Below, in pieces: positions 32,766 through 43,480 of a DNA stretch of 64,000 bases. Both the position numbers and the translations under genes were made by a program. This stretch comes from Ligula intestinalis (taxonomy: Eukaryota > Platyhelminthes > Cestoda > Diphyllobothriidea > Diphyllobothriidae). The notes beneath the pieces are model-generated. The model saw nothing but the letters and a program-made list of their open reading frames with translations, had not been told where the DNA came from and did no database searches. The stretch's first letter is position 1, and the number at the start of each line of letters is the position of its first letter. The stretch lies in the NCBI GenBank assembly GCA_036362985.1, contig JAYGXS010000003.1, forward strand, positions 79,315,166-79,379,165, given 5' to 3'.

Positions 32766-34750
32766 ATTTCATGAATATTCAAAGGAACCATAAAAAGAGC
32801 TACGGCTTTCGCGGACTTTATGTTGATTGAGGCAAAAATTAGCAGCAAAACCTTCCCGAGGGTGCTTTATGTAAATCCTGTTGGCAGTTTTAAGGGGCTG
32901 CCTACGCAATAAGGAGTTCAAATTTTGATGCAGAGCTTGAGAGTTCAGTTGTATTGGATAGAATCTATGGAACACGAAGCAAGTATATTTATCTATATGC
33001 TAAATGCGTGCACGGAATACACTAAGGCCCAATCCGACCTTTGGCGCCCGATCTCTGCATTTTAATCCCAGAATGTATAATTCGCAGCTTTTCGTAATGC
33101 TTTGAAGCAATCCTCTCCTCCTCACTGTCGGCAAATCTACTAGCAGACATAAATAAACTATGAGTTGGCAACTTTATATTGTCCTCATTTAAGACACAAT
33201 AAAAACAGGAAAAAAACAATTTCTCTGTTTCCCTTCCTGCCTATTATTTTTTTTAATTATTCATCTAGTTCAGTAGGTATCAGCTCCTGAATTTGCTTTG
33301 TGCTAAGGGCTTTCTGCGTTGAGCAGTAAGTTGGTGCCTCACAGTATTTTAGCATGTAGTTATTACTGTCCAGGGGAATGTACCTGAATAGTGTCCAGAC
33401 AGAGCCTTTCAGTCGAGGTATGCTTTTCTTTTCATACAAAAAAAAACCAATACAAAGAACCCAATAGGTGAAAAGCGGCTTATGCTAATTTAAGAGGCAT
33501 GGCACAGAGAGAGAGAGAGAGACAGATAACGCCCTTGTCAAAATGGGACTGTGAGCTGAGGCCCTTTATGTACGCAGTGTGGTAGCTAATGAGTTGGAAA
33601 CCATTAGTCAATGCGTTGCAGCAAACCCTGGGGACAGGTGTAAGTAGTTACAAGGCACCCTATTGTTTATAATACCCCTTCGTGGCCTGTACATGCACTG
33701 AGATGCTTACTTTTTGTATTCCCGATACAATCTACCCAGAAGTCATGATAAATTCCCCTATAATTGATGCAATTTTACTGCAGCGAAAAAATGTTGTGAG
33801 ACTAGCAATTCCAACAGGTCAGGTCTTGCAAGGGATTAAATAAAAGACCACTTCTTGCATGAGAATTAAGGCACACCGAGCCAATCTGCTGTATCCCAAA
33901 GGTCTCTACGGCAGCTAGGAGCTACATGGAGAAAAAATTTACGCAGCTAAGCCAATAATAGATGTCTTTTCTAGTGTGATGCCACGGGTTCCGAAATAGA
34001 TCATCCTAGAAAACCTTCTTACTGATTTCTCTAATAAATTTGACATCTTTATGGTAAATATATTTTTATCGCTGAAGAAATGCGATTGCACTAAGATGAA
34101 AAACCTTTGATAAGGGGTAGCCTATGCGTATCACATGACCGCAAAAATCTGTAAGGCGCAAAAAATAGCCAAGTAGAACATATTTATTTTGAGTGATTTG
34201 CTTCAATTATTGAAAAGCAAGTTCAATAAACCTATCGACATGGTAGATATGTTCAGACTTAGATACTACGGAAATGTAGTATTAATAAAGAAGCTTTAGG
34301 TAAGTTGTACCGTTTCTGTTATAATATTCTCAAAGGATATACGAAAGGAAAAGTGTTCATTTTAAAGCCGGTAACGTAAAACATAATTGTGGGCTTTAAG
34401 ATTACTTTGGTAATAACTATAGCCTCTTCTTAACCCCAATTTCTTTTTATAAATGACAGAACTACAGACTAACCGAAGCTGAAAAGGTGAAACCTGAGAA
34501 CTGAAAGTAGCTTGTCCTCCTACAGTCACGTTGGCTACTGGAGGGTTCTCTGCTCTTTGGAATTTGATCAGATCCGGTAGGGCAGGTGGGGGGGGGAGGG
34601 AGGCATCTAGAATTTGTCGATGCGGGCGCCAAGAGCGTGAGACCCTTTGTCAAAATCACAATAGGCGTCGGCTAATCTAGTTTTCACGCAAAAAGTCTGC
34701 ATTCCTGCCAGTCACTTTCGTTCAACAACCGAAAGCCTGCTATAATATAA
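32766..34750. other. No gene recognised
   Basis: About 2 kb without a recognised gene. It holds a (GA)n run near 33509-33522 and a G-run near 34589. Minus-strand small ORFs are unsupported. Confidence 0.35.
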
Positions 34751-34787
34751 AAGGTAGAAGATGCAATCGCTGGAACAGGAAGTTTTT

Positions 34788-34835
34788 TGTCTGGCGTTTC
34801 GCATTCTGGCTTGAATCCCGTCATCAGAGATTACC
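34788..34835 (-). ncRNA. Hammerhead-like motif, 3' arm
   Basis: Minus strand: CTGATGA, arms GGATTC and GAATGC with the last pairs weakened, then GAAAC and GCCAG. Both conserved boxes are intact. Confidence 0.7.
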
Positions 34836-35979
34836 GCAGAATAGGGGGGGGGGGGGCAAATGCACAGAGTATGCACTATTTATAGTCCGTAGCGGCCACG
34901 CGACCGCGTGCGTAGTTCCCGTGATGCTCACTCGTGATAACTACGATGATGGATTGGCAATCCGCTTCGGAGTCATGCATTGCCGCAATTTAATCATCAG
35001 TGTTGGAATAGGGTTCGATAATTACATGCAAATTAGGCTTACTTTCGTCAACATTGTTGCTGGATCGCAGCATCCCCACGTGAATGTTTCTCCTGCTCAG
35101 ACAAAGTCTGCGTACGGAATATGGGAAAGGCAAGTCAGCGCGCTTGTTGATTGACTGGGGGCCTGACAACCATGACTCGAGTAGCTCGCGGTTCACGCGG
35201 TTTTCACCTCTTGCGAGGGTTTTCGGCCTCATTGAATTTGGAAATAACATGAAAGCTAGCATCTATCCTCCTCACCGCTGCTGCTGCTACTGCTGCATGC
35301 TCAGCCATTCTCATCCGGAATAATCTGCCGGTTTATCCGATGTTATTGCTTGTTCTCTAACTGCACCAGATCTTTTCCAGCCGTATCTGGCACTGAGTCT
35401 TTTGGCCTCAATACCCGACGCCTGATTGTTGCTTCCAGCATGTGTGCAACTCCAACTCCAAGTGGAGTGAGAAGGTGGCTCACCTGCTTTTGATACATTC
35501 TTCACGTACGGAAAAGATAACCCAGTAGTGTTGGGCTAGTTGGATGTGGTTTCTTGCTTCGTTTGCGTATGCACTGGTTGTCAAAATTTCGCGGGCAGCC
35601 ATTAGCTCTCAGGAACTGTCGAACATATTGTAATTCAGCAGTACTGTCCATCATTTAGTTGCAATGTTTCTCAGCCCTCTTACGCAGCTGCTTTTGTGAT
35701 TAATAGGGGGGAGGTTCTGTTGAAGTTCAGAACTTGCATATTGTTTGGTCGCTTTCCTGAAGACTTTGTTTTTTAGGCCACCACAGCCTTTGCGGCAAAC
35801 GAGGTCATCCAGATAGGCTACCTGATTGTTTTCTTCTTCCTCCATTGTAAATGCCAAGCCATTGTCGCATCAATCATGAGCGATGATCACGGAAATTACT
35901 AATTACAGTACGCATGCGGTTGCGTGTCCGCTATGGACTATAAATACTTCCGAATATGTGCATGTACCATTCTATTCTG

Positions 35980-36030
35980 CAGTCATCTCTGATGAAGGTT
36001 TCATGTCAGAATCCGAAACTACAGGCAAAT
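35980..36030 (+). ncRNA. Hammerhead-like motif, inverted arm
   Basis: Plus strand: CTGATGA at 35989-35995, arms GGTTTC and GAATCC (5 of 6 pairs), then GAAAC at 36015-36019. It faces the motif at 34788-34835 in opposite orientation. Confidence 0.72.
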
Positions 36031-36065
36031 AAACTTATTAATTCAGCCATTGCATCTTCTACTTT

Positions 36066-36740
36066 TGAACTGCTTTCTGGAACTTGCCTGTTTGGCTGCT
36101 ATCGTTTATCAGTTCTCCGTACAGTTTTCTAGTGGACAAGGCAATCAACCTACGAAGATTCAGGCAGTTAATTTAACTACTCACGCTTTTTCAGCAAGTT
36201 GAAAATAAGCCAATGACTCATATTTTAGCGTTAAAATCACGGCGAAAAAACTCCCACGCTAATTTTAACGATAAATTTAAGAGTAAAATGAGCATAGCCC
36301 AGTCAGTTACGCCGCTTCATTCAGTGAGCATATTAAATATTAATGACTCTACCTAGACAGACCAATATAATTTGAAACAAAAGTGCACTAGACTGAGGAC
36401 CTTCTAAATTTGGAAACCTTGGAATCCATAGAGACAATTGAGTTTGCAATGAAACAGTTTGTCAGACGAAGAAAAAAGAGTTTAAGCATAGCGGACGTTA
36501 GTTCTGGCCAAGTTTTGGGGAAACAGGAAAGCAATGAAATTTTGTGAGCGCTCCTTTCACTGGGAATTAGATGGAAACATTTTTGAAAATATGGGCAGAT
36601 TATTTTGAATTTAACAAATGTGCTAAGCTGGAAAAAAGTAATAGTTAACTATTCGAGGGTCCTGATATAGGACATACTCGTCTCATAGCGCTTTCATTTC
36701 CAGTCGAAGAGCGACCACTACTGAGTCAGTAGAGAGCAGC
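36066..36740. other. No gene recognised
   Basis: AT-rich; nothing supported. Confidence 0.3.
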
Positions 36741-36802
36741 TGAGCTGCCCATTTCTTGTGTGTTAGCCGTCATCGGACAGCCATCCTAAACCCTTTGAGA
36801 AG
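36741..36802 (-). mobile_element. SINE fragment
   Basis: Plus-strand CCCATTTCTTGTGTGTTAGC then CGTCATCGGACAGCCATCC matches the SINE tail in reverse. Confidence 0.5.
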
Positions 36803-37024
36803 AGCCTTGAGTAGACCGGGCCACGGTCCCTGGGCCCTAGCAATGGCGATAGAAGACTCAAACAAGATGAAGATGGTAGGGAGAGCGGTGATACTAGCCT
36901 CAAATTGCATCCGTCTTAGTCCCTCGAACTAGTAAATCCAAAGTTTGTCAACAAGGACTCAAATGATTCGCGATTCACAATGAGGTCAACGCTGCTCAGC
37001 TTACTCTATCTAATTCATGGCCTC

Positions 37025-37335
37025 CGGTTGGGATCTCATAGCTCAGGTGGCTCAACCGTTAGCTTATTAAAGCCGTCCCATTTCGGGCATGGGTTCAAAT
37101 CCCACCAAGACTGTCGAATTTTCCATAAGTGAATCAAGGGAATCATACAAACAGCCTCCTTTTTTATTCGTTCGGTGGCTAATTACGTTTTCCTTAAATT
37201 TTATGCCTGAAGAAAGACTGTCTTTTCGCTTTAAAGATAAGTTTTCAATCCGCCAAACCATTATATATCCTCCTGACCATTGCACTTGTATTCAAGGTTT
37301 CAAAACTAAATGCTTTGTACATCCTCTCTATGAAT
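37025..37335 (+). repeat. tRNA-like head with downstream dispersed body
   Basis: GGATCTCATAGCTCAGGTGG, TTAGCTTATTAAAGCC and B-box GGGTTCAAATCCC (about 37092) form a tRNA-like head. Downstream sequence (TGAAGAAAGACTGTCTTTTC, GTATTCAAGGTTTCAAAA) is loosely matched at 40660-40760. This looks like a SINE unrelated to the main family. Confidence 0.5.
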
Positions 37336-37619
37336 AACCACAGATTTCTCTACACTTACAAACTGTGGCATAGTGCTCATAAATGCTGCAACGTTTATGT
37401 ATCATGTTGTATGATAAATAGGCAACATTATTAAATTGACGTATACGATATATGATAAATCAGCATTTTGCAGGCGTGAAAGTCGCATAATTAGAAGCTT
37501 GTTTTAAACCGGAATATATCCTTTTTGCAGATATAAAATTTAAAGAAGTTGGAATCGGCTAACCAACATGTGGTACAAGATGGGATATTTGTGTGCATGT
37601 TTTCTGTAAAATATATTTG

Positions 37620-38360
37620 ATTCAGCAACTGAACTCGTAAGCAGACGCCTCAACCAAGCCGGATCACGAACCTTCCCAGCAGCGAACGTTCAGGTGTCAT
37701 TCTCAACGAACGCGGTCCTGCACGACGAAGGTAAGGATAAGTTGCCAGCTCAGACCACTTCTATGTGCATCTGCTCAGTTACTTGCTCCTTTGGAGCAGT
37801 TTATATCGGTCGCACCAGTCTGCGCTTATCCAAAAGAATACGGGAGCACCTCCCGGCATGGCTGAGCAAAGGTGAAGTTAGAAGTATCAACAGCGCCATC
37901 CTTGCTCAAATGGTTAAATCTGGACACCGTATGGGCCCCCAAGAAGCCCTCAAGGTAATTTAAAAGGTCTCGCCAAACTACCCAAAGTCCCTGGGTCAGC
38001 GTTTTTCAGCAACAACAAAAGCAACCGTGATCCAGTTGAGGAAGCTGGTTTGTGCGTGCACAAGAAACTCATGTAAGCTCTGAGCTTGGCATGGCCAAAG
38101 GTTACATAACTGCTTGCATTTTTCCGCGCTTATTCCCTCTTAACTCTCCCCTGTCCGGATTCAACAAACCCTAATGGCTTCGTAACCAACCGAATACTAT
38201 CAACCTTAACCCCCCGCCCCTATTTCCATGACCAATTTGCCTGTAATTATGCACATACTTGTCCGCATGTTATCTTTTATCCCCTTCCCATATCAATGTA
38301 ATGGCCCGAGGAGCATTTTTCGAAAGCTATGTATGCTCGCCAAGTACTCTTCTGAATTTA
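37620..38360 (+). mobile_element. PLE second subfamily: linker, GIY-YIG and tail
   Basis: Open at 37694-37963: SFSTNAVLHDEGKDKLPAQT, CSFGAVYIGRTSLRLSKRIR (GIY-YIG), EHLPAWLSKGEVRSINSAI. A degenerate C-terminus follows to about 38070, then a C-rich tail 38150-38345 that is also found alone at 13860-14095. The RT part is missing. Confidence 0.85.
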
Positions 38361-38419
38361 TCGGAGTAGTGAAAATCAGCGCGGTCGGAAAGAAACTCGT
38401 TCAAAAGCTGACATCATGA

Positions 38420-39880
38420 CGTATCTTGAGACTAGAAGGTACGATGATCGGTATTATTTCGCTCTTTAAATAATTTATTTTACTCAAAAACACATTTCAG
38501 CATTGTGGTTCACATTTCACGAGATAAGGAATCTACTGTATCCCACTGAAAGTAAGGTTTGAAGGCACAGACTTGAGAGGTAACAACGGGGCAGTAGGGG
38601 GACGGATGCAATTGCAGGGTGTCCCCTTCTCGTCCCCTTCCTCTTACACAGTAAGATCAGAGTTGCTAATTGTGGGCAGTGCATGTATACGGGAGCGGTG
38701 TCGTCGTCTCGGTTTTGGCGTACGAGAATCTGGGTGACAGGAGGAGGAGGCGTAACTGCTAGGCCACTCCCACTCTCTCACCATAAATCATCTCGCTGAC
38801 AAGTTAAAGCTGCTATCTTGCGGTGGGAGAACCGTGAACATCCCCAACTGGGGCCGACACAGTGCAAATTTGAATCTCCTTGATCAGCAATAAGCTGACG
38901 AGACATTGCGAACATTCGTTTACCGCAAAGAATGTGGCCGGAAATATTTCTGCATTGTCCTGTGCCTCGGAAAGGGCTTGCCCTCCATAGCATACTTTAT
39001 TGAATGAAAATGTCCTAATGTCCAATTGATATTATTCATCTGTTTACACTGGTATCACAAAAAGTACTCTAAAAATTGTGAATGTCGATGCATAAGATAA
39101 CGCGAGGGGAAGGAAGAAGACATTCAAGCGTACGAACAAAATTTCGGGCGAACACTTCCTTTTATTACGAATGTGTTCGAAGTTGTTAAGACACCTGAGC
39201 AAGCACCAAATACGACTGCTGCACAAGTCAACGACTCCAATTTGCATCCAGTGCATGACATGTAGATTGAGTTCGTTGATGAGATAAAAAACACAGTGAA
39301 ATTCTTTGCGACGCGTGAAACACAGTATACTATGGTCAATTTGAAAGTAAGTCAGGCTGCCTGGATCTGGTCGCAATTCATATTTTCGAAAGGAGTCGCA
39401 CCTCTGTTTAAAATAAAACGTGAGAAGCGGTTTTATATCCATCTGAGGGTTGCTAAGAATGTTCTGAGACAGAACACTCCAGGCAGACAAGCGTCAGTCG
39501 ACATATCGAATTCGAAGTCTAGTACCAAATGTTCAAGGAAAATTCAAAAATACGACCGTCAGTTGAAACACGATAACACTTTCTCTCAGTCGTTCACTGG
39601 TAAAACATGCCAGACAGGTGTTAGTTTTTATCGGGCATGTTTTACAAATTTATTTGTTTTGCGCATTTACTGCATGTCTGAAGACCGCCTGAGGAATCAG
39701 AATCGAAATATTACGACATAGCTTTTGTTGCGTTTTTGAAAAAAACACACTTTCCTTAAAATTATATTTCTCGGGAAGCCCATTTTTGGATAAACCTGGT
39801 GGACGAGTGCTCACCCATCGCATTGCGAAAAAAATCGTCTTGTTGTGTTTCGGAGCTCGGTCTGGGGCCCCAAGGGCAGC
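38420..39880. other. No gene recognised
   Basis: Two open segments of about 140 codons (39044-39490 minus, 39296-39721 plus) overlap one another and show no family; I do not call them. Confidence 0.35.
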
Positions 39881-39909
39881 CCCATAATGATTAGCTGTAA
39901 AGTGATTGA

Positions 39910-40349
39910 TGAGCCCGAAGTGACCTCGTATTCCAAACACTGCTCTGCTCGCACGCCTTTGCGGTATTTCCCGGATGTGTGGCTCTTGTGTCCAGCTGCG
40001 GTCAAGGTCACGGACGCGTCTGGTTTAAGTGACAAACCGCTTCCCAAGGTCAGTTCACAAAGGACCTTAGGGTGGTGAGTGCTTACGCTCATACACTCCC
40101 GAGGCCGGCGAACATAGGGCCGGTTGCAGACATCCGGACCCGGCGACTACATCCGCCGGAATGCGACTCTGGACTCCGGCCCGCTTCTGGCTGGACTGTA
40201 CTTGTCTGGGAGTCACTTGCCTATTACTCAAATCTACTCCTTCTTCATTCAACGAAATTATCCATTACACTCTGGCCTTACACGCCTTATCTTATCTACT
40301 AGTTCATAATCTTTGAGATCTGTTTTATCAACCGGCCGGGCTACTTCGT
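39910..40349 (+). repeat. LTR-like dispersed repeat, copy 2
   Basis: About 80% similar by eye to 25815-26257 over its whole length, with the same end CTACTTCGTATCCCA. Flanking sequences of the two copies differ, which fixes the boundaries to within about 10 bp. Confidence 0.78.
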
Positions 40350-40599
40350 ATCCCAAAAGCCCTTCTTTCTCACAGTTAAGCAATCGATCGCACCCAGCAG
40401 GCAACGGACCGGAGACAAAATATTTAAGGTGTTGAAACTTTAAGTTTCAGTGCTTAACCCCTAAGTAATTGCCTCGGCGATTACAAATCCGGGATCAGGT
40501 CTTTTTGCCTGCTGACGGGTAATAAGCACGAAATGTGCGTTTCATTCTTCCTCCGATAAAAAGGACGCTTTTTCACGTACAGCTCGTGGAAGGGAACCA

Positions 40600-41005
40600 T
40601 CCCTGTAAAATTATTCGTAGTACACCAAATGTTATTTTTATTTACTATCGCTACGTCCTTGAAGAAAGGGTATCTTTCAGGCTCAAAAAATTATAAATTG
40701 CCGAATAATATTTTACCCTACCAGCCGTTACACTCGATTTCAAGGTTGTATACATACTATCAAACGAAATTCACATCCTTTCCTTCCTGATGAGAAAGAT
40801 GTCCCTTGATGCAATGTGGACCAAGTATAGATATGTATAGATAGGTTTTTTTATGAATGCACATCCTACGGTAGTAAAAATCGTCATAATTAGAAACTAT
40901 TTCTTTTACCGTAGGATACCATCCCTCCAAGTACAAAATTTTAAAAATATACGCAAGTTTCTACCAATAACGTACATGAAAGAATATTTTTGTGCATTCT
41001 TTTCT
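40600..41005 (+). repeat. Dispersed repeat body, possible relative of 37.2-37.6 kb
   Basis: Shares GAAGAAAG-GT-TCTTTC, CGATTTCAAGGTT and CATAATTAGAA-CT with 37205-37510. It contains an inverted repeat, ATCCTACGGTA (from about 40865) against TACCGTAGGAT (about 40908), around roughly 35 bp. Confidence 0.45.
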
Positions 41006-41009
41006 ATAC

Positions 41010-41873
41010 CATGTGTTTGGATTTTATGAGCCGTGAAAATCAATGGGAAAAAATATAAACTACTTATGCAGCCATTTATTTTCAGAATTCTCGTTCCCAT
41101 GTGACTGAGATTTAGATTGAGTTTAATTTCCCTGCAAGCGTTTTTACAATCGTACTTAATTATGAAGTTAGAGGGATGAGTTAATAACTAGGTCAAAGGC
41201 AAATTTTACATATGATACAGTCCCAGTTCATGCAGGGAGTCCGCTTTCAGTTATTCAACTCATGCTAACTAGGTAAAATCGATGGCGAAATTATGCGGAC
41301 TACCAGACAAGGATGAATTGTATTTTGTATTTTTCCCGACCTACCTATAAGTGCTGTGGGGTGCGGAAGCATACTTACTTCCGATGACGGAAGCTTGTCT
41401 GCTTTCGGAAAAAAATATATATGGTTCCCGAGATCGCTCTTTCTTCTCATGTATATATAATGACATATGTGTCGGAAATGTCTTCTGCCTGCAATATGCT
41501 AGCTGTTTAGCGGTTGTTGTTTTTTGATCTTGAACACAAGTTCCAGTGCACAACGGAACGAGTGAGTTTTTTTAACCGAACGATGAACGCCTATATACGT
41601 ATATTCTACCAAACTGCGGGCTTATTTGGTGCTGTTTGGACATTACTAAAGGCTATATGGTGTTTGAGGTTCCCACAAAACCAGGGAAATGATTTGTTTT
41701 CTCAACAAAATCCATAAAGTAAGTGGTATTGCTGCTTCCACATGTATTTACCCTAATCCTGGTTACCGAAAAATCCCCTGCACGATTTTTCCTAACCACC
41801 GGAACCTTGATGCTGCGCAAACAAAACCGGTAGGGGGAAAATTGGCTGGGGACGCAACAGCAAAGCAACTCAC
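41010..41873. other. No gene recognised
   Basis: AT-rich sequence; a SINE-leader-like GGAACGAGTGAGTTTTTTTA lies at 41554-41573. Confidence 0.3.
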
Positions 41874-42058
41874 CGCCCTTTGTCCTGTTGACTCCGTGTG
41901 TGCGAAAGTCCTGACTTGATCCATTGACTGCGGCGGTCGTGGCGGGGGTGGTGATGGGGACGTTGGGTTCGCCGCCATTGGGACATGTAAATTCGAACTC
42001 GATCGAGTCGCGCACACACACACCCTCGGGCGATAAGTCCACAGAGCAGTTGGTGGAG
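41874..42058 (-). CDS. Possible upstream exon, cut by assembly gap
   Basis: A minus-strand frame open from the gap edge to a donor G|GTGAGTT at 41874-41873. It reads SVDLSPEGVCVRDSIEFEFT, CPNGGEPNVP, a Thr/Ala-rich ITTPATTAAVNGSS and QDFRTHGVNRTKG. The exon would end with one base of the next codon, which fits the incoming phase of the exon at 26817. That would make it an earlier exon of the nesprin-like gene, 15 kb upstream. No domain is recognised and a second frame is also open, so this may be a separate gene. Confidence 0.4.
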
Positions 42059-42158
42059 NNNNNNNNNNNNNNNNNNNNNNNNNNNNNNNNNNNNNNNNNN
42101 NNNNNNNNNNNNNNNNNNNNNNNNNNNNNNNNNNNNNNNNNNNNNNNNNNNNNNNNNN
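42059..42158. other. Assembly gap (100 N)
   Basis: Exactly 100 N, the usual placeholder size, so the true length is unknown. It truncates the possible exon at 41874-42058. Confidence 0.99.
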
Positions 42159-42164
42159 AGTACT

Positions 42165-43480
42165 CAATAGAAGAGCGGAGTCAGTAGAGGTATTTTGTGC
42201 TGGACGTGGTAATTCGTCAGTGGCTGATGAATTAGGAAATCAGTCAGTCTTTTCAGTTGGATAATCAATCTTTTAATCATGTAGGCAATTAAGGGGTGAG
42301 GAGTTAATTAACGGTTAATTATTAAATTGATAACTCTCGGATTTTGACTTATAGTAAATAACTGTCCAATTCGATCAAAGTACACTGGGGTAAAATTTGA
42401 ACCAATTGCAGCTATCCAATCAATAAGAAGAGGTTGCTGAGCTGTACTGAGTCGCTGCACACAGGATTTGGACCCCACACATTTTTTTACTATATTCTCT
42501 CATTCTTCTTTGCTCTTTGTGGTGGGCAAGTGGTCTACGAGATCTTTGGTACTGTTATAGCATTAACCAATTTCGATATCTCGAAAAATCCACTTCGGAA
42601 GCAAGATTGTGACTTCTACAAAAAAGTGAAAACAGGGCATTACCAGCAGACTTTCCAGGAGAATATTGGAAACTCACTACAAAACGGGGTCGATTGAGGT
42701 GTTTTGCATTGGATTGGATGAATTAAGAAATAACCGAGTCTTTAGTTGAATGATCAACCTTCTAATCATCATGTCAGTGAAATGGCGAGGAGTTAATTAA
42801 TGATTTATTCTTAACTCGATAACTATAAGACTGTTAGGGGAAGGGAGCAGGTTGGTCGATTGGCTTAATTCAGCTGACCAAATTGTGAAAAATTCGCGGA
42901 GTCGAACCCACACAGCAGGGACGGCTTTTGTGCAGCCAACGTTCTGCCATTAAGCTACGAGTCTCGTTGTGAGTCATGAATTTAATCACCCTTGGATCGA
43001 TTTTCCCCGCCCAACTTACTGCTTGTATGGAATCCACCATTACAGAAGAGCAGGCTGACTGCACAGGCAGGATTTCCTAAGGAATCATCTAGAATCCATC
43101 AGAATGACTACTAAGCTCACTTACTTGTTAGAGGGGAGGGAAGGATTGGTAGATTTGTTGAATTCAGTTGACCCAATTGTAAAAAATTCAAAGCAAAAGT
43201 TTCACAATTTGGTTGCGTGAACTATGGGATTGTAACTTGCAGTAAATGACTTCGACTTCGACTTCGATATGACTATATTGAGGTAAATTCTGAACCAATG
43301 GCAGCCATCCAGTCAATACGAAGGGGTTGCTAAGCCAATGCACGCAGGATTTGGACCCCCGAAATTCATGTTCACCATATTCTCTCATTTTTCGGGTTTC
43401 TTTGTGGTGATCAAGTGACTTGCTAGATCTTTGGTACTGTAATAGCATTTAAAAGTTTCCATATCAGAAGATAAATTGGC
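42165..43480. repeat. Tandem duplication of ~520 bp, second copy interrupted
   Basis: Copy 1 is about 42165-42680. Copy 2 is about 42681-42830 plus 43215-43480. Shared blocks: TTAGTTGGA/ATGATCAA-CTT, GGCGAGGAGTTAATTAA, TGCAGCTATCCAATCAATA against GGCAGCCATCCAGTCAATAC, CACGCAGGATTTGGACCCC, CATATTCTCTCATT and AGATCTTTGGTACTGTTATA. Copy 2 is split by the SINE-like insertion at about 42893-43110. Confidence 0.82.
42880..43110 (-). mobile_element. Second SINE-like family with tRNA-like part, copy 2
   Basis: The reverse strand of 42893-42966 carries CTCGTAGCTTAATGGCAGAA and B-box GGGTTCGACTCC. 42975-43085 matches 27250-27355. It is bordered by two similar ~65-bp stretches (42832-42895 and 43128-43192: TTAG-GG-GGGA-GGT-G, TTAATTCAG-TGACC, AAATTGT-AAAAATTC), longer than a normal target duplication. 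Confidence 0.7.

Larger units (their letters stand above)
34753..36065 (-). mobile_element. PLE with inverted terminal arms
   Basis: Minus-strand PLE body: RT thumb side (MAFTMEEEENNQVAYLDDLV, KVFRKATKQY, NHKSSCVRGLR at 35870-35660), linker with SYPLGTLSFP-like trace at 35520-35330, and a C-terminus (KTLARGENRVNRELLESWLS, DLPFPYSVRRLCLSRRNIHV). The 3' arm 34753-34940 is matched in inverted orientation by 35876-36062 directly beyond the truncated 5' end, each arm with a hammerhead-like core. A 13-G run sits at 34844-34856. Same subfamily as 18.2-18.7 kb. Confidence 0.85.

Noticed and set aside
39044..39721. Two overlapping ORFs of ~145 codons on opposite strands
   Set aside because: Neither has a family signature; mutual overlap suggests chance.
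41763..42058. Alternative Pro-rich frame reading into the gap
   Set aside because: The frame ending at the donor at 41874 has better composition and a phase that fits a known exon; the Pro run comes from GC-rich CCC triplets.
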